This document shows, piece after piece, positions 33,876 through 41,387 of a stretch of DNA of 64,000 nt. The stretch is from positions 434,001-498,000 of the forward strand of contig NZ_AUBP01000002.1 of NCBI RefSeq assembly GCF_000429305.1, read 5' to 3'. Positions within the stretch are counted from its first letter, which is position 1. Each line of letters starts with the position of its first letter. The stretch comes from Desulfovibrio inopinatus DSM 10711 (GTDB lineage: Bacteria; Desulfobacterota; Desulfovibrionia; Desulfovibrionales; Desulfovibrionaceae). The position numbers and the translations under genes are program-made. The notes below the pieces were generated by a model. That model was given only the letters and a program-made list of their open reading frames with translations. It was not told where the DNA came from and searched no databases.

Positions 33876-35053
33876 CAACCGTTTTCGATAATCGCCGCGG
33901 CCTTGACGATGCCCATCCGGGGGATAGCTACACCCTGCGGTTCATGGAAGGCCAGCAACCTGACACGCTTATTCTCAATATGGGGCCGCAGCACCCGTCC
34001 ACACACGGGGTTTTGCGGGTCATTCTTGAACTCGACGGAGAGTATATCCTACGGGCTGAACCTGTTCTGGGGTATGTCCATCGTATGCAAGAGAAAATGG
34101 GCGAAGTGAAATCCTATGCTCAATACCTGCCAAACATGGGGCGGGTAGACTACTTGCACGCCATGGCCTGGAACTGGGCATATGTCGGAGCCGTCGAACG
34201 GTTGGCCGGGATTGAAGTCCCGGAACGTGCAGAATACATTCGGGTCATTACCACTGAACTCAACCGGATCACCTCGCACTTGTTGTGGTGGGGAGCATAT
34301 CTGCTTGACCTTGGTGCGTTCACACCGATCATGTATGCGTTCGATGACCGCGAACGTATTCTTGATCTTCTGCAAATGATTACCGGGTCGCGTTTGACGT
34401 ACTGTTATTACCGCTTCGGCGGCGTCGCCTGCGATGTTTCCGATACATTTGTCAGTGAAGCCAAAGCCTTCTGCAGCTATATGCGGACCCGATTTGGCAT
34501 GTATAAAGATCTCGTCACAGACAACATCATTCTGCGTAAACGGTGCGAAGATATCGGTGTCATTTCTGAAGATATGCTCATCCGATATGGCGCAACCGGA
34601 CCTGTCGCACGTGGTTCAGGGGTTCCCTACGATGTGCGCCGGGCTGAACCGTATGGGGTCTATGACCGATTTGATTATAACATTCCGACGTATCCCAAGG
34701 GCGATGCCATGGCACGGTATCTCGTGCGTATGGATGAGCTTGAGCAGTCTTTACGTATTCTTGACCAGGCGCTCGAAGGGCTTCCGGATGGCGAATACAT
34801 CAACAAAAAAGCACCAAAAGCGAAATGGAAGGCCCCGGCAGGGGAATCGTATTTCGCCGTCGAAGGGGCGCGTGGTAAAATCGGTATCTATCTCGTGAGC
34901 GATGGAACCAACGTACCGTATCGCGTCAGATTGCGTGCGCCGGGATATTCCAACTTGAGTCTGTTCGCCGAACTGGCGAAAGGCACCATGCTGGCTGACG
35001 CGGTTTCCATCTTAGGAAGCCTTGACCTCGTCATTCCGGAAATCGACAGGTAA
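33872..35053 (+). CDS. nuoD: NADH-quinone oxidoreductase subunit D (49-kDa family)
   Basis: A 393-residue subunit that forms the quinone site with NuoB. The family signature GPQHPSTHGVLRVILELDGE is at about residue 38, with GYVHRMQEKM, LNRITSHLLWWG and YRVRLRAPGYSNLSLF further on. The His of QHPSTHG and the Tyr of SYAQYLPNMGRVDYL fit the quinone-binding residues. Its start overlaps nuoC by four bases. After its stop comes a 232-base gap where nuoEFG lie in standard operons; the gap holds only a possible 43-codon gene. Confidence 0.96.
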   Translation: MTTVFDNRRGLDDAHPGDSYTLRFMEGQQPDTLILNMGPQHPSTHGVLRVILELDGEYILRAEPVLGYVHRMQEKMGEVKSYAQYLPNMGRVDYLHAMAWNWAYVGAVERLAGIEVPERAEYIRVITTELNRITSHLLWWGAYLLDLGAFTPIMYAFDDRERILDLLQMITGSRLTYCYYRFGGVACDVSDTFVSEAKAFCSYMRTRFGMYKDLVTDNIILRKRCEDIGVISEDMLIRYGATGPVARGSGVPYDVRRAEPYGVYDRFDYNIPTYPKGDAMARYLVRMDELEQSLRILDQALEGLPDGEYINKKAPKAKWKAPAGESYFAVEGARGKIGIYLVSDGTNVPYRVRLRAPGYSNLSLFAELAKGTMLADAVSILGSLDLVIPEIDR

Positions 35054-35061
35054 CGGAACGC

Positions 35062-35193
35062 ATGTCAACGCGAGAGCAACCAAGCATATTCAGTAAATGG
35101 TTGCGGTCTCTTGTTGATTTTTTTTGGGGTAGGAAATTCAATGCGGAAAATGGGTATGTGCGGAAAGTAACAGGCCGCGACCCTCGCCGCTGA
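35062..35193 (+). CDS. Possible 43-residue protein in the place of nuoEFG
   Basis: A short frame begins nine bases after the nuoD stop (ATG at 35062, weak GGAACGC upstream) and ends at a TGA at 35193. The product is basic and amphipathic (IFSKWLRSLVDFFWGRKF) and could lie along a membrane. It has no known motif. It would fill most of an otherwise unusually long gap in a compact operon. It may be a real small subunit, a leader or chance; presence in related genomes would decide. Confidence 0.35.
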   Translation: MSTREQPSIFSKWLRSLVDFFWGRKFNAENGYVRKVTGRDPRR

Positions 35194-35285
35194 AGTCTCA
35201 AAAACGGGCGGACCGTGTGTCCGCAAAACAATGCGGACGCCTTTGGCGATACCGACAAGGCCGAGTAAAAAAAGGACGAATCACC

Positions 35286-36272
35286 GTGACCATTCCATCA
35301 GTTACCGAAATCCCCGTAGAGCTTGTCCGGCTTGTGGTGGCCCTTATCGCCCTGGCCGCCTTCATCGGGCTCAACGGCCTCGTTCTCGTGTATGTGGAAC
35401 GAAAGGTGGCCGGCCATGTGCAGCGCCGGCCGGGACCTTTTGAAGTAGGGCCTCATGGACTCTTGCAACCGCTTGTAGACGCGGCAAAGCTCATCGGCAA
35501 ACAACTTGTCACCCCTCAGGGCGCAGATAAGATCCTTTTCTGGGTGGCACCGGTGTTGTCGTTTCTGCCTGTCTTTGTCCTGTTCATGCCTATCCCGTTT
35601 GGGGAAACGGTTTTTGCGCTGGATACCAACCTTGGTTTGCTGCTCATTCTCGCCTTTGCCGGTCTTGGGGTTCTGTCGTTGTGCTTGGCTGGTTGGGCAT
35701 CGAACAACAAGTGGTCGCTGCTTGGTGCAGCCCGCGCTGTGGCCCAATCGGTTGCGTATGAAATTCCGTTGTTGTTGGCTGTTCTGACCATTGCGATGCA
35801 AACGGGAACCCTTGACCTTATGGATATGGTCAGAAGCCAGGGAGCCTGGCCATGGCAGTGGAACATCGTCTGTCAGCCCGTGGCGTTTTTCATCTACTTC
35901 GTCAGTGCTATCGGGGAAACCAACCGTGCCCCCTTTGACCTGCCCGAAGCTGAATCCGAACTGACGGCTGGTTTCCATACCGAATATTCCGGTATGGGAT
36001 TCGGTCTCTTCTTCCTGGCTGAATACGCCAACATGATCGTGGTATGCGCTGTGGCTACCATTCTGTTCCTGGGCGGATGGCAAGGCCCGTTCTTTTCGGG
36101 AGCGGTCTGGTTCTTGGCCAAGTTGTATATATTACTCCTCTTGATCATCTGGTTTCGCTGGACCTATCCCCGCGTCCGCTTTGACCAGTTGCTCAATATC
36201 AATTGGAAGTGGCTTTTGCCGTTGGCGTTGGCCAACCTGCTTGTCACGGCCTTTGTCATAAAACTGTTCTAG
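35286..36272 (+). CDS. nuoH: NADH-quinone oxidoreductase subunit H
   Basis: A 328-residue membrane subunit with about eight helices that anchors the peripheral arm and closes the quinone chamber. Diagnostic pieces are YVERKVAGHVQRRPGPFEVGPHGLLQPLVDAAKL, SVAYEIPLLLAVL and GETNRAPFDLPEAESELTAGFHTEYSGM. The start is the GTG at 35286, with AAAGGACGA upstream; the longer frame from 35217 has no ribosome site. nuoI follows after 40 bases. Confidence 0.95.
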   Translation: MTIPSVTEIPVELVRLVVALIALAAFIGLNGLVLVYVERKVAGHVQRRPGPFEVGPHGLLQPLVDAAKLIGKQLVTPQGADKILFWVAPVLSFLPVFVLFMPIPFGETVFALDTNLGLLLILAFAGLGVLSLCLAGWASNNKWSLLGAARAVAQSVAYEIPLLLAVLTIAMQTGTLDLMDMVRSQGAWPWQWNIVCQPVAFFIYFVSAIGETNRAPFDLPEAESELTAGFHTEYSGMGFGLFFLAEYANMIVVCAVATILFLGGWQGPFFSGAVWFLAKLYILLLLIIWFRWTYPRVRFDQLLNINWKWLLPLALANLLVTAFVIKLF

Positions 36273-36312
36273 GCGTGTTGCGCCAGACACCAAGGATGCA
36301 CGGTTTATCGGC

Positions 36313-36912
36313 ATGAAAAACGTGATCACCGAAATATCGGACGCCGTCAAAGGCTTGTGGAGCTTGGTGGTGGGTCTTCGTGTCACTGGGGAGAACTTTG
36401 TCCAACCCCAGGTGACGGTCCACTATCCACGCGCCAGCGTCTCCAACCTCGACACGTTTCGTGGACATATCGATCTTGTCGGAATGCCCAAGGAACCGGC
36501 CAAGCCCAAATGCATTGCATGTATGATGTGCGAGGCCATTTGTCCGTCGGGATGCATTAACATTACGGTCGAGACCATTGAATTAGAAGTGGCCCCGGTC
36601 GACAAAAAACTTGAAGAAACCGCCCGCAAAACTTCGGACGGGGGATCGGCCGTACCGGCTAAACGCATGGCCCCGCCCAAGAAGAAAAAGAAGAAAGTCG
36701 TGACCGGGTTCGATCTGCGCTTTGATTTGTGCAGCCTGTGTGGGCTGTGTGTGCAGAATTGTCCCGTAGACTCGCTTCAATTCTCTCGCGATGTCTATTC
36801 CATCGCGGATTCAAGGCAGGGGTGTTCTTACGACCTCATGGCCAGGCTTTCGGATGCAGCCGGACAGTCAGGCAAACCCGGGCCGAAAGCTCCTGGGGAA
36901 GAGGCCGCCTGA
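36313..36912 (+). CDS. nuoI: NADH-quinone oxidoreductase subunit I with Lys-rich insert
   Basis: A 199-residue 2[4Fe-4S] subunit (clusters N6a and N6b). Ligands are Cys67-70-73-77 (CIACMMCEAICP) and Cys140-143-146-150 (CSLCGLCVQNCP). About 62 residues separate the two motifs, some 30 more than in common NuoI proteins. The extra part contains APPKKKKKKVV at 120-130. The tail is also extended and Pro/Gly-rich. The insert is on the solvent side and basic, which could help dock an acidic ferredoxin now that NuoEFG are missing; that is inference. Confidence 0.94.
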   Translation: MKNVITEISDAVKGLWSLVVGLRVTGENFVQPQVTVHYPRASVSNLDTFRGHIDLVGMPKEPAKPKCIACMMCEAICPSGCINITVETIELEVAPVDKKLEETARKTSDGGSAVPAKRMAPPKKKKKKVVTGFDLRFDLCSLCGLCVQNCPVDSLQFSRDVYSIADSRQGCSYDLMARLSDAAGQSGKPGPKAPGEEAA

Positions 36913-36950
36913 TCGCGGCGGGACTGACCTCTAAACATAAGACGGACGCC

Positions 36951-37466
36951 ATGCAGGAAACTATCGTTATTATCTCCTTTTGGCTTTATGCCCTTCTGAT
37001 CGTGGGCGGGTCGCTTTTAGCGGTCCTGGCCAGATCGCTCGTACGCTCGTTGTGCGGGCTTATTCTTGCGCTTTTCGGTGTGGCCGGCCTGTATTTACTT
37101 ATGGCCGCTCCACTTTTGGCGCTCATGCAACTGCTTATTTATGTCGGAGCCGTGGTGGTGCTCATCTTTTTCGCCATCATGCTTACTCGTGCCCCGGCAG
37201 GCGGTGAAGAGCTCGAAAAACGCAGTCTCGGTCATATTGCCAAGTCGTTGGTCGGCAGTCTCATTCCGGCCGGTATTCTCGGGTATGCATGTTTTCATCA
37301 TGCAGGATCGGTTGTACCGACGCCGCTTGAACTGGCGCCACAGGAACTGGGTCGTGTCTTTTTGGGACCCTATGTGTTGGCATTTGAACTGATCTCCGTT
37401 GTCTTGTTTGTTGCAATGGCCGGAGCTGTTCTTTTGGGATTTGAAAGAAGGAGGCAGGCAAAGTGA
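36951..37466 (+). CDS. nuoJ: NADH-quinone oxidoreductase subunit J
   Basis: A 171-residue membrane subunit with five helices. The motif LLALMQLLIYVGAVVVLIFFAIML is the NuoJ signature, with the pi-bulge helix and conserved Tyr-Val-Gly. The ATG at 36951 is chosen because the protein then begins directly with helix 1 (IVIISFWLYALLIVGGSLL). It sits 38 bases after nuoI and overlaps nuoK by four bases. The C-terminus reads VAMAGAVLLGFERRRQAK. Confidence 0.93.
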   Translation: MQETIVIISFWLYALLIVGGSLLAVLARSLVRSLCGLILALFGVAGLYLLMAAPLLALMQLLIYVGAVVVLIFFAIMLTRAPAGGEELEKRSLGHIAKSLVGSLIPAGILGYACFHHAGSVVPTPLELAPQELGRVFLGPYVLAFELISVVLFVAMAGAVLLGFERRRQAK

Positions 37467-37783
37467 TTTCCGATGTGAGCGCTTTGACCCTGTATCAGAT
37501 CCTCGCCCTGTTTCTCTTGGGTGTGGGCCTGTTTGGCATGCTGTATCGTAAAAGTTTGATCGGTATGCTTATCTGTGTGGAACTCATGCTCAACGGTGCG
37601 GCCCTGTCTATCGCAGCAGGCGCCCAACTGACGCCGATGCCCGCGGAAATGGGGCAGGCAGCCACGTTGTTCGTCATGGGACTGGCCGCGGCCGAGGCCA
37701 CCTTGGTCCTGGCCATCGTCCTTGTGGTGGTGCGGCGGTTCGGAAACGCCGAGACCGAAACCGTCAGCCGGCTTAAAGGATAG
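37463..37783 (+). CDS. nuoK: NADH-quinone oxidoreductase subunit K
   Basis: A 106-residue three-helix subunit. It has the NuoK pattern LFGMLYRKSLIGMLICVELMLNGAALSI, with the buried Glu of helix 2 (CVELMLN), and a second Glu in GLAAAEATLVLAIVLVV (helix 3); both take part in proton transfer. The start is GTG overlapping the nuoJ stop (GTGA). AAGGAGGCAGGCAAA lies upstream. Confidence 0.95.
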   Translation: MISDVSALTLYQILALFLLGVGLFGMLYRKSLIGMLICVELMLNGAALSIAAGAQLTPMPAEMGQAATLFVMGLAAAEATLVLAIVLVVVRRFGNAETETVSRLKG

Positions 37784-37787
37784 CGTC

Positions 37788-39278
37788 ATGACCGAGCAAG
37801 CCTACATTGAAAGCCCGCTTATCCTGATACCTCTCGTTGTCACCATGGTGGCTCCGTTTTTTATCTGGTATTTTCGCAAGAACATTAACAAGCGTGAAGC
37901 GGCGTCCTTTATTGCTGGTGCGATTGCCTTCGGGAGTGTCGCCTCGATGGCTCCGGCTGTCCTAAAAGGCAGCATCTGGACGTACACGCTGGTCGAACTC
38001 TTTCACGGGGTTTCCGTCAAGTTTTGTATTGACGGGCTTTCGCTTCTGTTTGCCATTATTGCTTCGTTTTTGTGGATGTTTGCCACAAGCTACAATATCG
38101 GCTACATGCGCAGCCTCAAAGAGCATGCCCAGACACGCTATTACTTCTGTTTTGGCGTCGCCATTTTCGGCGCTCTCGGCGTCGCGTTTTCGGCGAACAT
38201 CTTTACGATGTATCTCTTCTACGAAATCATCAGCATCTTCACCTACCCGCTGGTTGCTCACCACGAAGATGAAGAAGGCTTTGCCGGTGCACGCAAATAC
38301 ATGGTCTACCTCATGGGGTCGTCCAAACTCTTTTTGCTGCCCGCTATGGCCTTAACATATGTACTGTGCGGCACGCTCGATTTTCATCTGGGCGATATCG
38401 TCAATGGTATCTTCCCGGCTGACGCCGACCCGACGCTTGTCAGCATTACGTACTTCCTCTACCTGTTCGGCTTGGCCAAAGCGGCCATTATGCCGATGCA
38501 CAACTGGTTGCCATCTGCCATGGTCGCCCCGACACCGGTTTCCGCCTTGCTGCACGCAGTGGCCGTTGTTAAAGCCGGGGTCTTTTCCATCAGCCGTGTG
38601 TTTCTTTCCGGCTACGGCGTCCTGCTTATGGAAAAGCTCAATCTGGGAATTGTCACCGCCTACTTGGCGGCGTTTACCATCTTGGCGGCATCCATCATCG
38701 CGCTGACCAAAGATGACCTCAAAGCCCGGTTGGCCTATTCCACAGTGAGCCAGTTGTCCTACATCATTCTTGGCGTGGCGATGCTCTCCCCGTTGGCTGT
38801 CAAAGGCGGCCTGATTCATATCGTTAACCACGCTTTCTCAAAGATTACGCTGTTTTTCGCTGCCGGTGCCATCTATGTGGTAACGCATCACAAGAAAATC
38901 AGCCTCATGGGCGGGTTTGGACGGCGTATGCCGTTCACATTTACGGCGTTTGCTCTCGCATCGCTCTCCATGATCGGGATGCCTCCGGTGTGCGGGTTCG
39001 TCACCAAATGGTATCTCATCGGGGGGTCCATGCAGATCGGGCAAACCATACTGTTGGTCGCTCTGTTGGCCAGTGGTTTGTTGAACGCCGCGTACTTCAC
39101 CCCGGTGGTTGTTCGCGCCTTCCTGCGACCAGCCGCACCAGGAGTGGACATTGAACAGTATAAAGAAGCGCCGCTTGTTATGGTGGTTCCTCTGTTCATT
39201 ACCGCGCTCATATCCGTGTTCCTCGGGTTGTTCCCGGACACGTTCATGCAGTTCATTAACGCCTTCGGCAAGTTCTAG
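37788..39278 (+). CDS. Antiporter-like membrane subunit (NuoL/MrpA-type core)
   Basis: A 496-residue, roughly 14-helix member of the Proton_antipo_M family. The ATG at 37788 has AAAGGA upstream. Residues expected for ion transfer are present: Glu in LFYEIISIF (helix 5), Lys in FGLAKAAIMPMHNWLP (helix 7), Lys in AVAVVKAGVFSISR (helix 8) and the His/Lys of NHAFSKITLFF. The phrase WLPSAMVAPTPVSALLHA is NuoL/MrpA-like. Yet the protein ends near residue 496, without the long lateral helix of NuoL. It is the first of four antiporter-like subunits in this operon. Confidence 0.88.
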   Translation: MTEQAYIESPLILIPLVVTMVAPFFIWYFRKNINKREAASFIAGAIAFGSVASMAPAVLKGSIWTYTLVELFHGVSVKFCIDGLSLLFAIIASFLWMFATSYNIGYMRSLKEHAQTRYYFCFGVAIFGALGVAFSANIFTMYLFYEIISIFTYPLVAHHEDEEGFAGARKYMVYLMGSSKLFLLPAMALTYVLCGTLDFHLGDIVNGIFPADADPTLVSITYFLYLFGLAKAAIMPMHNWLPSAMVAPTPVSALLHAVAVVKAGVFSISRVFLSGYGVLLMEKLNLGIVTAYLAAFTILAASIIALTKDDLKARLAYSTVSQLSYIILGVAMLSPLAVKGGLIHIVNHAFSKITLFFAAGAIYVVTHHKKISLMGGFGRRMPFTFTAFALASLSMIGMPPVCGFVTKWYLIGGSMQIGQTILLVALLASGLLNAAYFTPVVVRAFLRPAAPGVDIEQYKEAPLVMVVPLFITALISVFLGLFPDTFMQFINAFGKF

Positions 39279-39293
39279 CCAAGGAGACCGGCC

Positions 39294-39557
39294 GTGCATC
39301 ACGATCGATTCGGTGAGTGGCTCAAAAAAGCGAGAACATACGACTTCATGTGGAAGTGGGTCTTTTTTTCCTTCCTGCTTCTTCTTGTGCTGCTCAATGT
39401 CTTCATTCTGCCGCACCACCCCCATTTCGAACTGGAACATTATCCCGGTTTTTGGGCTGCCTTCTCGCTTTTGGGCACTGTCATTATGACATTCGTTTTG
39501 AAAAAGATCGTATTTCCGATCATTTCGCGCAAAGAGGAAGACTATGACCGCGATTGA
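39294..39557 (+). CDS. Small two-helix membrane protein of the nuo operon
   Basis: An 87-residue protein with two predicted helices (about 22-39, WVFFSFLLLLVLLNVFIL, and 52-76) and charged ends. The first loop has HPHFELEHYPGF, with several His residues. The start is GTG, with AAGGAG upstream. It lies 15 bases after the previous subunit, and its end overlaps the next start by 14 bases, so it is translated as part of the operon. It matches no standard complex I subunit that I know. It may be an accessory subunit that helps join the extra antiporter modules. Confidence 0.75.
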   Translation: MHHDRFGEWLKKARTYDFMWKWVFFSFLLLLVLLNVFILPHHPHFELEHYPGFWAAFSLLGTVIMTFVLKKIVFPIISRKEEDYDRD

Positions 39558-41340
39558 TACCGCCTGGTTCTTCCACCCGAGCATACTGTTTGTGGTCACG
39601 GCCGCGCTGTTGCCCTGGTTTACCGACTGGCAGGGAAGGAACAAAATACTGTTCATCGCCCCTCTGGTCGCCATTGCCGTGGTCTTTACGCAGACCTGGA
39701 ACGGTGATGGCCAAGGTGTGACCTGGACCATTCCCTATATCGGGACCACACTGAAGCTTGCCCGAGTGGACACCCTGTCCCTGGTTTTCGCCAACGTATT
39801 TGCCATTCAGTCCTTCATTGCGTTTATTTACGCCTATCATGAAAAGGACCCGATGAAGCACGTCGCGACATGCCTCTACGTTGCCGGGGCATTCGGATGT
39901 GTATTCGCTGGCGATTATCTGACCTTGTTCATTTTCTGGGAACTCATGAGTATCGCATCGACGGGCGTCATTTGGTTGGCGCGCAATCCGGCTGCGACTC
40001 GGGCCGGTTTCCGGTACTTCCTGTTCCACGTTATGGGCGGATTGCTTCTGCTCGGGGGGATGCTGCTTCGCTGGCAAGCGCTCGGCACGTTTGATTTCAC
40101 CCCGGCTGATCCGGCCAATATTGCTACGTATGACTGGCTCATTATGGCCGGTTTCTGCGTGAACGCTGCCGCTGTACCGCTTCACGCCTGGTTGCCGGAT
40201 GCCTATCCACGCGCTTCTATTACCGGTGCGGTCTTCTTGTCCGCATTCACAACGAAAACCGCCGTGTACGTGTTGGCTCGGGCCTTTTCCGGCTTTGAGG
40301 TGCTCGCTGTGGTGGGCGTTGTCATGTGTCTCTACGGTGTTTTTTACGCGACCATCGAAAACAATGCTCGGAAGATCTTATCTTACCACATTGTTTCGCA
40401 GGTGGGATACATGGTTGCCGGGATTGGCATCGGGACCGCAATGACCATAAATGGCGCATGTGCGCATGCCTATGCACACATCCTGTATAAAGGGTTGCTC
40501 TTTATGGGAACCGGTTGTCTCTTGTATGCAGCCGGAACGGCCAAACTCACCGAACTCGGTGGATTGGTTTCGCGCCTTCCCTTTGTCATGCTCTTCTACA
40601 TGGTCGGGGCCGTCTCCATCTCGGGGATGCCGTTGTTCAACGGGTTCATTTCCAAAACCATGACCATTGCCGGTGCGGCTGAAGCGCATCACACGTGGAT
40701 GGCTCTCGGTATGGAATTGGCTGCTGTCGGGACGTTCCTTTCCGTCGGTATCAAACTGCCGTACTTCGCCTTCTGGTCGAAGCCGGATTCGACGGTCGAA
40801 CTTAAACCGATCCCCAAGAACATGTACATTGCAATGGGAATCTCGTCGTTTTTGTGCCTCTTCACTGGCCTGTTCCCCTCGACACTGTATTCCATCCTGC
40901 CGTTTGAAGTTGAATACCACCCCTATACGGCATGGCATGTTCTGCAGTCTTCGATCTTGTTGGCATTCACCGGTCTTGGGTTCTACTTTTGCCGTAAGAT
41001 CATTGTACCCCATGACAAAGTTAACCTCGACTTCGACGCGCTTTACCGATTTGTTGCCCGTTGGTTCTACAAATTGGTCAGTGTACCGGTCGCGGCTATC
41101 GATAATGTCTGGACCGAAGTGTACGCCAAGATCGGTTTGCGCGGCCTGATGGGAAGCGCATGGCTTTCGGCGATCTTTGATCGTAAGGCCATCGATACCG
41201 TGGTCGATGGGACGGCCTACACCGTCAGAGGTACGGGGTCGCTTGCTGCCAAGGGACAAACCGGCCGGCTTCAGGATTACATCGCGGCGACGGCTGTCAT
41301 CTGTCTGGGCCTTTTCGCTCTGTATTGGTATTTCATTTAA
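39544..41340 (+). CDS. Antiporter-like subunit, MrpD-like core with NuoL-like C-terminus
   Basis: A 598-residue Proton_antipo_M protein. The core looks MrpD-like (FIFWELMSIASTGVIW with the helix-5 Glu; SAFTTKTAVYVLAR; HILYKGLLFMGTGCLL). In helix 7 the usual Lys is replaced: it reads FCVNAAAVPLHAWLPDAYPRAS, with Asn where NuoL and other antiporter-like subunits have Lys. The last 150 residues (RFVARWFYKLVSVPVAAID, VVDGTAYTVRGTGSLAAKGQTGRLQDYIAAT) resemble the C-terminal lateral-helix part of NuoL. GAGGAAGACT precedes the ATG. It may supply the clamp helix for the membrane arm. Confidence 0.88.
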   Translation: MTAIDTAWFFHPSILFVVTAALLPWFTDWQGRNKILFIAPLVAIAVVFTQTWNGDGQGVTWTIPYIGTTLKLARVDTLSLVFANVFAIQSFIAFIYAYHEKDPMKHVATCLYVAGAFGCVFAGDYLTLFIFWELMSIASTGVIWLARNPAATRAGFRYFLFHVMGGLLLLGGMLLRWQALGTFDFTPADPANIATYDWLIMAGFCVNAAAVPLHAWLPDAYPRASITGAVFLSAFTTKTAVYVLARAFSGFEVLAVVGVVMCLYGVFYATIENNARKILSYHIVSQVGYMVAGIGIGTAMTINGACAHAYAHILYKGLLFMGTGCLLYAAGTAKLTELGGLVSRLPFVMLFYMVGAVSISGMPLFNGFISKTMTIAGAAEAHHTWMALGMELAAVGTFLSVGIKLPYFAFWSKPDSTVELKPIPKNMYIAMGISSFLCLFTGLFPSTLYSILPFEVEYHPYTAWHVLQSSILLAFTGLGFYFCRKIIVPHDKVNLDFDALYRFVARWFYKLVSVPVAAIDNVWTEVYAKIGLRGLMGSAWLSAIFDRKAIDTVVDGTAYTVRGTGSLAAKGQTGRLQDYIAATAVICLGLFALYWYFI

Positions 41341-41387
41341 CCGAATAAAACCGGTATCCGCAGGGATAGCAAATCCGGAGTAAGTCC

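Noticed and set aside
37788-41340. The antiporter-like genes as an independent Mrp antiporter
   Set aside because: They lie inside an operon with nuoB, C, D, H, I, J and K, and no MrpB, C, E, F or G gene is present.
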